30,786 nucleotides of DNA, taken from positions 1 to 30,786 of the IMG/VR virus record IMGVR_UViG_3300006052_000023; one strand, given 5' to 3'. Below, one piece after another: positions 6,864-13,597 of this stretch (within the stretch, counting starts at the first letter, position 1; every line of letters starts with the position of its first letter). Made by a program: the position numbers and the translations under genes. Under the pieces are notes generated by a model that was given only the letters and a program-made list of their open reading frames with translations, did no database searches and was not told the DNA's origin. Origin of the DNA: a virus.

Positions 6864-8681
6864 ATGGCCTTTGGGTTGAACAAGTTTATTCAGTTGTCAA
6901 AGGTCGACGAGGCCACTCACGAAGTTTGGGGAATCGCATCGTCTGAGGCCCCGGATGCGGATGGCGAAATCGCAGATTACGATGCGACCAAGGCCGCTTT
7001 CCAAAAGTGGTCCGAAGATACCTTGAACAAAACCCAGGCGGCCGGACAGGACCCTTCATTGGGAAATGTCCGGTTGCAACACACTTTGACCATCGCCGGT
7101 AAAGTTATCAAAATTCAATATGATGATGAGGGCCGAAAGGTTTTAATCGGTTCTCAACCGGTTAACGACGAGATTTGGGAACTGGTAAAAGGTGGATTTG
7201 TCACCGGATATTCCATGGGTGGTGGTTATGCCTGGAAAAAACCAGATGGCAAGTATACCCGTTTTGCGCCGGTTTTGGCAGAAATGAGTTATGTAGATGC
7301 GGCCTGTAATCCCGAGGCCAATTTCACTTATATCAAGGCCGATGGTAATTCAGAACTTCGCAAGTTTAAAAAAGGTGATGAACTTCCCGCCGGAGTTCTC
7401 GAAACCATGGCAAAACGAGTTGCGGCCATTCTCCAAAAGCAAGCCAATCCTGCTAAATTTTTACATGCATGCAATGAAAATTGTTTTCATGTAGAAGATT
7501 CGGAATTGGCAAAAGAAACAAAGAAAAAGGGAGGGCAGGAACTACATGCATCTGAATTCGCCTTTGTGGGCGATGCGGATGACCCAAGTACCTGGAAACT
7601 TCCAATTCATGATGCGGCCCATGTTCGTAATGCCTTGGCACGGTTCAACCAAACCGAGGGCATTCCGGCGGGGGAGAAAGACAAAGTTCACGCACGGATC
7701 GTGGCGGCCGCGAAGAAATTTGGTGTCGAAGTAAGTGAAAAGGCCCTACGAGCCGTATTTAAAAAATGTGAAACAGAACCCACTGGCAAAGTAACACGCT
7801 TCTTGTTACAATCGGTTAATGGGCTGCATAAGGGTTTGTGGCAAGTTGCCCAAATGGCCGAGTTACTTGATTCTCTGTACGGTCTTTGCATGAGCACGCA
7901 GTACGAAGCGGAAATTGAACAGGACAGTTCTTCGATTCCCGCCGAGTTGCGCGCCCATCTCAAATCTTTGGCCAGTACTTTGATTTCCCTGGCCGAAGAA
8001 GAAACAGAGGAAATCATCTCCGCCACGGGCGGGAAGGAGAAACTCTTAATGGCACTCGAATTGAATGACATGCAAAAGGCGGAGTTGCAAAAGGCGCGCC
8101 ACTCCATTGATCAGATGCTGGACAATTTGCACAAGTCCAGTCATGCGATGCACGACGGTATGATCGCGCATCATCAGACAATGCAGGAATGTCACAAGGC
8201 CCACTGTGCAAAAATGATTGGCATGCATGACAAGGCCATTGCACAGCACCAAGACCGAAAAGAAGAAGTAACCGATCACATCGCGAAAATGAAAAAGGCC
8301 CTGGGTGTAATGGGTGGAGAAACCGAGGGTATCATGGATGGCCACGAGGCCGACAAGGCTGCCAAAGATGCCATGGAAAAAGCAGCCAAGGAAAAGACCG
8401 ATAAGGAGGCCGCCGATCGGGCCGCCGCGGAGTCCGCGATGAAAATTGAAACTGAAAAAATGGAGAAGGCTTTTAAAGAACAACAAGAAAAGTTTGAAAA
8501 GGCCCAACAGGAAACGGCCAATCAGATCAAAACTCTTGTTGAGCAGGTCGAGAAACTGACCAAGGCCGCGGCCACCACGATCGTTACTCCCGGCTCCCAG
8601 ACCGACCCGAAGTTGATTACCCCGGAAGGTCAGCATTTGCAGAAGTCGTCCGCCGATACCATGCGGGATACCGGAATCTAA
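6864..8681 (+). CDS. Prohead protease (XkdF-like) fused to capsid scaffold
   Basis: 605 residues, ATG 6864 with AAAGGAG upstream. Residues 1-155 match the XkdF-type phage serine protease region: VWGIASSEAPDADGEI near the start, H73 in LQHTLTIAG, S117 in GYSMGGGY and E140 in APVLAEMSYVDAACNP; H73 and S117 are the candidate catalytic residues. Residues about 228-293 (EFAFVGDADDPSTWKLPIHD ... RIVAAAKKFGVEVSE) match a small domain often joined to phage proteases and known as DUF6582. Residues 300-390 are helical. From 396 on the protein is a long charged coiled coil with a His-rich part, as expected for a scaffold. It precedes the capsid gene, as in HK97-like phages. The scaffold is probably cleaved by the protease. 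Confidence 0.85.
   Translation: MAFGLNKFIQLSKVDEATHEVWGIASSEAPDADGEIADYDATKAAFQKWSEDTLNKTQAAGQDPSLGNVRLQHTLTIAGKVIKIQYDDEGRKVLIGSQPVNDEIWELVKGGFVTGYSMGGGYAWKKPDGKYTRFAPVLAEMSYVDAACNPEANFTYIKADGNSELRKFKKGDELPAGVLETMAKRVAAILQKQANPAKFLHACNENCFHVEDSELAKETKKKGGQELHASEFAFVGDADDPSTWKLPIHDAAHVRNALARFNQTEGIPAGEKDKVHARIVAAAKKFGVEVSEKALRAVFKKCETEPTGKVTRFLLQSVNGLHKGLWQVAQMAELLDSLYGLCMSTQYEAEIEQDSSSIPAELRAHLKSLASTLISLAEEETEEIISATGGKEKLLMALELNDMQKAELQKARHSIDQMLDNLHKSSHAMHDGMIAHHQTMQECHKAHCAKMIGMHDKAIAQHQDRKEEVTDHIAKMKKALGVMGGETEGIMDGHEADKAAKDAMEKAAKEKTDKEAADRAAAESAMKIETEKMEKAFKEQQEKFEKAQQETANQIKTLVEQVEKLTKAAATTIVTPGSQTDPKLITPEGQHLQKSSADTMRDTGI
8049..8681 (+). CDS. Nested capsid scaffold from in-frame internal start
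   Basis: An ATG at 8049 (residue 396 of the protease-scaffold frame) is preceded by AAGGAG at 8034-8039, nine bases upstream, as good as the true starts in this operon. It would give a separate 210-residue protein (MALELNDMQKAELQK ...) made almost entirely of coiled coil, without the protease and DUF6582 parts. This copies the layout of lambda C/Nu3, where the scaffold is made from an internal start in the protease gene and is needed in excess. The internal start is read from sequence; its use is inferred. Confidence 0.65.
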   Translation: MALELNDMQKAELQKARHSIDQMLDNLHKSSHAMHDGMIAHHQTMQECHKAHCAKMIGMHDKAIAQHQDRKEEVTDHIAKMKKALGVMGGETEGIMDGHEADKAAKDAMEKAAKEKTDKEAADRAAAESAMKIETEKMEKAFKEQQEKFEKAQQETANQIKTLVEQVEKLTKAAATTIVTPGSQTDPKLITPEGQHLQKSSADTMRDTGI

Positions 8682-8696
8682 TTTCAAGCAGTTTCA

Positions 8697-8722
8697 CCCC
8701 CTGACGCGTACCCCCTGACGCG
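8697..8722 (+). repeat. Tandem 12-mer in the capsid gene leader
   Basis: CCCCCTGACGCG occurs at 8697-8708 and again at 8711-8722, separated by two bases, in the 80-base gap between the scaffold stop and the capsid start. The gap is otherwise featureless up to the AAGGAGG. It could be a protein or RNA element acting on capsid expression, or a relic. Confidence 0.6.
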
Positions 8723-8761
8723 AGTACAGACCAAGGAAGTATGCCCAAGGAGGCCAGAGCT

Positions 8762-10495
8762 ATGAGTCATTTGCACAACATCCTCCCGCAGCCCATGTAC
8801 GCCCGGTATCTGGCGGAAACTGCGGATTTCAACCGTGATTTTGTCAAGAAAAATCTGAGCGCCCAAGAACAAGAACTTCTGCGAAAGTTCAAAACCACCG
8901 AGGGTGATGAAAAGCAGGCCCGTGAGCGTGAGGTCCTGGCTCGGCAGTTAATCAAGGCCCAGGCCGACGCTTATTACAATGCCGATGGATCGCCCAAGGC
9001 CGGTGCCCTGCGCAAGGCCGGTGTAACTTCTGGTCTGGGTTACAATTTTTATGATCTCCGCGCCCCGGTTCAACTTTCTTATCCGGTCAATGTTCCGTTT
9101 CGTAACATGCTTCCTCGTGTGGGACGTGTGAATGACGGATACGGCGTGGCCGCCCACTGGATGGCAACTCGTAACTTCGGCACGGTATATGCCGGAGTTT
9201 CGGAAGGTCAACGAAACCAGTTGGCAACCCCCGATCAGAACAACTACACTGCGACCTACAAAGAAATCGGCGTAGAGCGTGGTGTGACGTTTACTGCCCA
9301 GTTCGCCGGCGAAGGTTTCTCCGACAACGTGGCAGACGAACATCTCCGTGGTTTGCACGAATTGTGGCTCCAGGAAGAGGCCCTGATGTTGATGGGCAAT
9401 TCCGGAACCGCCTCGGGAAATAACGGTTACTTGCTTGGAACTACCAATACCCCGGTCAATGCTTTGGTAACCGCGACCTCACCCATTGGTTCGGGTGTAA
9501 ACGTCACCGTTTACTGCATCGCCATGACCGGCCTGGCGAATCCCAACAATACGCAGTATGGTTATGGTTTGTTTCCGACGGCCACCTCGGGATTGACCCC
9601 GACTTATACCCGTACTAACCAGGATGGCTCCACCACCGTAGTTAACGGAGGCATGGGAATTATCAGCGCGGCCAGCAACACGGTGGTCACGACCGGCGGT
9701 GCGCAGGTAGTTACCTCGACCGTCACGGCGACCAAAGGCGCGTTCTCTTATGCCTGGTATGTTTCGATCAATGCTTCTCCGATCACGGCCAATGCTTATC
9801 TGTATTCGATCACGACCGTGCCAACCGTGACCATTAACTCAAATCCGGTTAACACCAACCAGGCGGCCAACGCGGCCGGCCTTACCACGGATCACTCCAA
9901 TAACCCGACGGACTTCGATGGTCTTCTGACCTATGCCGCGGCCACGGCGGGAACCTACTGGAAGGACCTGGGAGGCGCCACTCTTACCTCTGGTAAGGAT
10001 GGCACCGTGGTGGAAATCGAAGCGGCCTTGCAAGACCGCTGGACCCAGTATCAGGCGGAGGTGGATGAAATCTGGTGCGGTACGCAGGCGCGTATTACCC
10101 TGGATCAGGCTATCCGTTACTCTGGCACGGCCAGTCCGGCGTTCCGCTTTGAATACAGCCGCGATGCGCAGAATAACCTATTGGGTGGATACGTGGTTTC
10201 TGCGTATCAGTCCAAGTGGAGTTTGAACAGTCGTGGCGGAGCGGCCATTCCGGTTCGCCATCACCCCATGCTTCCTCCGGGTTGCATCTTCTTCCACGTG
10301 AAGACGAATCCCTATCCCCACAGCCGCATTCCGTTTGTCGCCGGCATGCTGGTACAACGTGAATACTACTCGATCGAATGGCCCCTGGTCACCCGCCAGT
10401 GGACGTTCGGTACCTACGTCCACGAAGTACTGGCGCACAACCTTCCCTGGATCAGTGGTTTCTTGTCCAGCGTCGGTCCGTTCGTCGGCAACTAA
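8762..10495 (+). CDS. Major capsid protein
   Basis: 577 residues. I choose ATG 8762 because AAGGAGG at 8747-8753 sits eight bases before it; an in-frame ATG at 8741 has only a poor site. The product begins with a charged helical arm (residues about 15-75), possibly a processed delta-like region, followed by the capsid fold: APVQLSYPVNVPFRNMLPRV, IGVERGVTFTAQFAGEGFSD and LWLQEEALMLMGNSG. Residues about 225-370 form a Thr/Gly/Ser-rich insertion that may be a surface-exposed beta domain. The C-terminal part (EALQDRWTQYQAEVDEIWCG to PLVTRQWTFGTYVHEVL) resumes the HK97-type core. It is followed by two hairpins, in keeping with a very highly expressed gene. At 577 residues it is long for the family because of the insertion. 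Confidence 0.88.
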   Translation: MSHLHNILPQPMYARYLAETADFNRDFVKKNLSAQEQELLRKFKTTEGDEKQAREREVLARQLIKAQADAYYNADGSPKAGALRKAGVTSGLGYNFYDLRAPVQLSYPVNVPFRNMLPRVGRVNDGYGVAAHWMATRNFGTVYAGVSEGQRNQLATPDQNNYTATYKEIGVERGVTFTAQFAGEGFSDNVADEHLRGLHELWLQEEALMLMGNSGTASGNNGYLLGTTNTPVNALVTATSPIGSGVNVTVYCIAMTGLANPNNTQYGYGLFPTATSGLTPTYTRTNQDGSTTVVNGGMGIISAASNTVVTTGGAQVVTSTVTATKGAFSYAWYVSINASPITANAYLYSITTVPTVTINSNPVNTNQAANAAGLTTDHSNNPTDFDGLLTYAAATAGTYWKDLGGATLTSGKDGTVVEIEAALQDRWTQYQAEVDEIWCGTQARITLDQAIRYSGTASPAFRFEYSRDAQNNLLGGYVVSAYQSKWSLNSRGGAAIPVRHHPMLPPGCIFFHVKTNPYPHSRIPFVAGMLVQREYYSIEWPLVTRQWTFGTYVHEVLAHNLPWISGFLSSVGPFVGN

Positions 10496-10503
10496 AGTTG
10501 ATA

Positions 10504-10525
10504 CCGGAGGGGGAAACCCCTCCGG
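10504..10525 (+). terminator. GAAA-capped hairpin after the capsid gene
   Basis: Nine perfect base pairs, CCGGAGGGG with CCCCTCCGG, closed by a GAAA tetraloop, nine bases after the capsid stop. There is no T-run directly after it, so it may protect the 3' end of capsid mRNA or act with the next hairpin rather than terminate alone. Confidence 0.7.
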
Positions 10526-10533
10526 ATCAATTG

Positions 10534-10571
10534 AAGCGGCTCTCTTCCAGGGGGATGGGAGCCGCTTTCAT
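10534..10571 (+). terminator. Second hairpin after the capsid gene
   Basis: AAGCGGCTC at 10534-10542 pairs with GAGCCGCTT at 10559-10567 around a 16-base loop, followed by a weak T-rich tail (TTTCATT). It is probably a leaky terminator that lowers transcription of the connector genes relative to the capsid gene. Confidence 0.6.
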
Positions 10572-10579
10572 TAAGGCTT

Positions 10580-10741
10580 ATGAAAAAACCCTCTTGTGAA
10601 CATTCCGAGGAATACATGTGTCCACTTTGTCATCATTGTTTTCAATGCCGGCATCGTTACGTAGAACGCGCCGATGGTTGGTGGGTCCGATGTGTTAATT
10701 TGATTTGGCATCGGGCGGTACCGGCCAAGGAGATGAAGTAA
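10580..10741 (+). CDS. 53-residue zinc-finger-like protein
   Basis: A short frame from ATG 10580 to TAA 10741, whose stop overlaps the next start by one base (TAATG). The product holds many Cys and His residues: SCEHSEEYMCPLCHHCFQCR, then H25 and, near WWVRCVNLIWHR, another Cys and His. The MCPLC and HCFQC motifs suggest one or two zinc sites. The ribosome binding site of the next gene (AAGGAG at 10727-10732) lies inside its end. There is no clear AAGGAG before its own ATG, only TTAAGG. It is small, basic and possibly nucleic-acid binding; function unknown. Confidence 0.6.
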   Translation: MKKPSCEHSEEYMCPLCHHCFQCRHRYVERADGWWVRCVNLIWHRAVPAKEMK

Positions 10742-11649
10742 TGGCTCTTGTATCTCCCGACCCCCGAGATTTGACAACTTGGCAAAGTGCATGGAATTGG
10801 ATGAATTCCAACGCATCTCCACCTAAACAAGAAGAACAAAATATCGTTCAACAATGTATCACCGGGGCCAGCCTGCAATGGCTTCACTGGACCGGCCGTA
10901 AGACTTTGAACAATATCTTTCCTTTTAACGAGGCCTACGACGGGGCCGGCCGCGATCGTCAATTCCTCCGGAATACACCCATTTTGAAAGTTTTCAGTCT
11001 TAATGTGGCAGGTATTGCTATTCCGCAGTCTACTGATGGATTGACGGTTCCGGGATGGATTATCGATGATGACCGGGAAAGTTTGTCATTGATTGGAAGC
11101 AATTTTAACCCGGCCATTCGGCCGTCGGGTTCCTACGGTGTAACCGGTACAAATTACCGGGTATGGGGAGGCTGGAACTTTACCCAGGGCCGGCAAACTG
11201 TGAAAGTAAGTTATTTGGCCGGTTACAATTACCAGTCAAATGAACCCTGGGCCATCGCATCTCCTATCACGGTAAAGAACGCGGGATCATTCGTTATCGA
11301 CATGGGCGTAACGATGACGAATACCGGTATGGTAATGACCCCGGTGCCCTCCGCCCCGGCATCCGGGCAGTATGTCGTGACCTCCTCGGGCGTCTACACT
11401 TTTAATGCCGCGGACGTCTCGGCCGGTGGAAATATATCAATTGCGTATGGTTACAATGGTGTACCGGCCGATATCCAAGAAGCCATGAATAAATTTGTTT
11501 GGCAGAATTACAAACGTCGGCAAACCACCGATGAGAAGTCCCGGATTGTTCCGGGAACTGGTACCGTGACTTATCGAGATTGGGTAATGGCACCCGAGGT
11601 AGATCGAGTGATTCAATCTTATAAGCGCCAGGCGCTTCTCGTTTCCTAA
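10741..11649 (+). CDS. Head-tail connector (adaptor), gp6-like
   Basis: 302 residues. I choose ATG 10741, with AAGGAG eight bases upstream and a TAATG overlap with the previous gene, over an in-frame upstream start at 10705. The N-terminal helices (QNIVQQCITGASLQWLHWTG) and the strand pattern NEAYDGAGRDRQFLRNTPIL, VFSLNVAGIAIP fit the adaptor proteins that dock under the portal in siphophages. The C-terminal helix PADIQEAMNKFVWQNYKRRQ is typical of this group. Residues about 187-240 (DMGVTMTNTG ... GQYVVTSSGVYTF ... ISIAYGYN) form a beta-rich insert that resembles one in the two tail tube proteins downstream. Order (capsid, adaptor, gp10-like, terminator) supports the role. Confidence 0.75.
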   Translation: MALVSPDPRDLTTWQSAWNWMNSNASPPKQEEQNIVQQCITGASLQWLHWTGRKTLNNIFPFNEAYDGAGRDRQFLRNTPILKVFSLNVAGIAIPQSTDGLTVPGWIIDDDRESLSLIGSNFNPAIRPSGSYGVTGTNYRVWGGWNFTQGRQTVKVSYLAGYNYQSNEPWAIASPITVKNAGSFVIDMGVTMTNTGMVMTPVPSAPASGQYVVTSSGVYTFNAADVSAGGNISIAYGYNGVPADIQEAMNKFVWQNYKRRQTTDEKSRIVPGTGTVTYRDWVMAPEVDRVIQSYKRQALLVS

Positions 11650-11651
11650 CG

Positions 11652-11837
11652 ATGGCCAAAAAACTACTGCATGAGCACAACATTGCAAAATCTCCGGCCC
11701 GGTTTTATAACGGTTGTGTTGGAAAAAAGGGGCATCCTTCTCGTAAGGTTGCCAAGGCCGTGGCCCGGGCCATGGGTGATTCTTTGATTCGAGTTTATAA
11801 ATGCCGATTTTGTGGTAATTGGCATCTGGGACACTAA
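11652..11837 (+). CDS. Small basic zinc-finger-like protein
   Basis: 61 residues, two bases after the adaptor stop. It is strongly basic, with a helix-like KVAKAVARAMG centre and a C-terminal KCRFCGNWHLGH: C51-x2-C54-x3-H58-x2-H61, a compact potential zinc site, plus C22. It ends immediately before the next ATG. The charge and zinc motif suggest nucleic-acid binding, but its role among connector genes is unknown. Confidence 0.7.
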   Translation: MAKKLLHEHNIAKSPARFYNGCVGKKGHPSRKVAKAVARAMGDSLIRVYKCRFCGNWHLGH

Positions 11838-12329
11838 ATGTTATCAGTAAAATTGAAATGGGACTGGGAAGCAATTAAGGCCGCCGGTTTTGCAGATAAA
11901 CTGGATCGGGTTCTTCTTTTGTTAATTGAAAAAATTGACGAAGCCTCGAATCAATTTCGTGATCGTGTAGAAGAAAAACTGTCCGGAGAAGTTTTAGAAC
12001 GGCGATCGGGTAAGTTGGCGGACTCGGTAAACATCATACCCGCGGTACAAGATGGAACGGCCATCGTGGGTGGTGTGACGGCGGCCGGTGGGGAGGCATT
12101 CTACGGAATTTTTCAAGAACTTGGCGTAGAACACCCATGGGAAATTATGGTAGTCGACATGAAGGCACTTCATTTTTTGGCCGAAGGAAAGTCTATATTT
12201 TCAAGGCATGCACGGCATCCCGGACTGCCGGCTCGAAGTTACATGGAAAGTACCGCCGAAGAAGAACACGACTTAATACTAGATATGATGGCCTCGGCGG
12301 TTCAGGAGGGTCTTCTGAGTGGAGAATAA
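11838..12329 (+). CDS. HK97 gp10-like tail completion protein
   Basis: 163 residues, ATG right after the previous stop. The pattern is that of the HK97 gp10 family: a long N-terminal amphipathic helix (WEAIKAAGFADKLDRVLLLL), the RSGKLADSVNI motif, then YGIFQELGVEHPWEI and RHPGLPARSYMESTAEEEHD, where the 'Y..F.E.G' and 'PARSY' elements are characteristic. These proteins form a ring between the adaptor and the tail. It overlaps the next gene by 11 bases, and its end carries that gene's AGGAGGG. Confidence 0.87.
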   Translation: MLSVKLKWDWEAIKAAGFADKLDRVLLLLIEKIDEASNQFRDRVEEKLSGEVLERRSGKLADSVNIIPAVQDGTAIVGGVTAAGGEAFYGIFQELGVEHPWEIMVVDMKALHFLAEGKSIFSRHARHPGLPARSYMESTAEEEHDLILDMMASAVQEGLLSGE

Positions 12330-12795
12330 TACCCCACGTGAAAAAATCTATTCGGCATTATTTCAACTTTTGCAAGATTCGTATACCTGGGTATACACAT
12401 CTCGCTCTTTTCGTTTATGGAGTGATACCCCCACCGGACAACAACCTGCCTTGTACATGCGGCAAAGAACCGAGGTACCAGATCAACCATCTCAAAATGC
12501 CGGCCTGACCCGATGGCATCTACGGGTTTATGCCTGGGTTTATGTACAGGCGAGTCCAAATTCTGATGAACCTGGTTATGCACCGATTCAGGCACTTAAC
12601 CCAGTTCTCGACGCTATTGATAAGGCATTGGGTGGTGAAATACCAGGCGCAAAACAGACGCTGGCACGATATAATGGAGGCGTCTCCCTGGTTGAACGAG
12701 TTTGGTTAAATGGCCCGATCTTGATCAATGATCCCCCGGCCGGCGACTTGCAAATTATCGCGGCCTTACCGATAACTGTAACGGCAGGATTTTAA
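12319..12795 (+). CDS. Tail terminator-like protein
   Basis: 158 residues with a GTG start at 12319, supported by AGGAGGG at 12304-12310 eight bases upstream and an 11-base overlap with the gp10-like gene. It starts with a helix (EKIYSALFQLLQDSY), continues with strands (PALYMRQRTEVPD, RWHLRVYAWVYVQA), a helix (ALNPVLDAIDKALGG) and a C-terminal strand (GDLQIIAALPITVTAGF). This alpha-beta order, the length and the position just before the tube gene fit tail terminators, which cap the tail tube at the head end. Confidence 0.75.
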   Translation: MENNTPREKIYSALFQLLQDSYTWVYTSRSFRLWSDTPTGQQPALYMRQRTEVPDQPSQNAGLTRWHLRVYAWVYVQASPNSDEPGYAPIQALNPVLDAIDKALGGEIPGAKQTLARYNGGVSLVERVWLNGPILINDPPAGDLQIIAALPITVTAGF

Positions 12796-12805
12796 GGAGG
12801 GCACC

Positions 12806-13588
12806 TTGGCTTTTCAATTTGGTTCCGGAGTTGTCTGGTGTACGCCAAATGGTGGCAATCTTGCCACTAACCCCACTCCTTTGGAATTGGGTACCATCGA
12901 ATCAGCCAGCGTCGATTTTACCGGTACGCTGAAAGAATTGATTGGTTTCCTTCAATTTCCAGATGACGTGGCCGTCGGTGAAAAGAAGGTCAGTGGTAAA
13001 ATTACCATGGGCCGAATTGACGCCTTGACTTTTAACAATGTGTTCTTTGCGGATGTGGCCGCGGCCGGCACCGTAAACGACTATTACAATTTTGCCGCGA
13101 CGGTTCCCACCACACCTTTCCAAGTTACCATCATACCTCCTCTCAGCGGTACGTTTTTTGCCGATCTGGGTGTGATCTATGCTTCCGGGACCAACGCCGG
13201 AAAACGGTTTATTAACGTCGGCGCCGGTTCATTAACTGCCGCCGGTCAATACAAAGTAAACACCGGGACTGGCGTTTACACCTTTTTCTTGCAAGAAGGT
13301 CCAGTATTGATTTCGTACCAGTATACGCTTGCTTCGACCGGAAACACGTACCAGATCAATAACCAAATCATGGGTTATGGTCCAGTTCTTATGCTTGATT
13401 TGCTCTGGGGTTATCAGGGCGGTTATCAAGGAGCGGCCAATGCCCTGGGCATTCATCTCTACGCGGCCCGTATTTCCAAGTTGAACATGGCCGCCAAGAA
13501 TACCGATTATGTAAAGCCGGAATTTGATTTTTCGGCCTTCGCCAACGCCTCCGGTCAGGTTGGTTACATCATCCAGAGCGCGAACTAA
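12806..13588 (+). CDS. Tail tube protein, copy 1 (TTG start)
   Basis: 260 residues. The TTG at 12806 is preceded by AAGGAGG at 12794-12800, five bases upstream, and aligns exactly with the ATG of the next gene. Residues 1-83 and the last 79 are nearly identical to copy 2 (about five differences in each block), while the middle (about 84-180) has diverged. Tube-like strands are GTIESASVDFTGTLKELIGF and KKVSGKITMGRIDALTF. The middle holds ADLGVIYASGTNAGKRF ... YTFFLQEGPVLISYQYT, an insert resembling that in the adaptor. As the first tail gene after the terminator it is probably a tail tube subunit. The weaker start codon suggests lower output than copy 2. Confidence 0.82.
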   Translation: MAFQFGSGVVWCTPNGGNLATNPTPLELGTIESASVDFTGTLKELIGFLQFPDDVAVGEKKVSGKITMGRIDALTFNNVFFADVAAAGTVNDYYNFAATVPTTPFQVTIIPPLSGTFFADLGVIYASGTNAGKRFINVGAGSLTAAGQYKVNTGTGVYTFFLQEGPVLISYQYTLASTGNTYQINNQIMGYGPVLMLDLLWGYQGGYQGAANALGIHLYAARISKLNMAAKNTDYVKPEFDFSAFANASGQVGYIIQSAN

Positions 13589-13597
13589 GGAGCTGAC

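Noticed and set aside
8741-8761. ATG 8741 as the start of the capsid gene
   Set aside because: Only AAGGA three bases upstream; the strong AAGGAGG lies between the two ATGs and fits ATG 8762.
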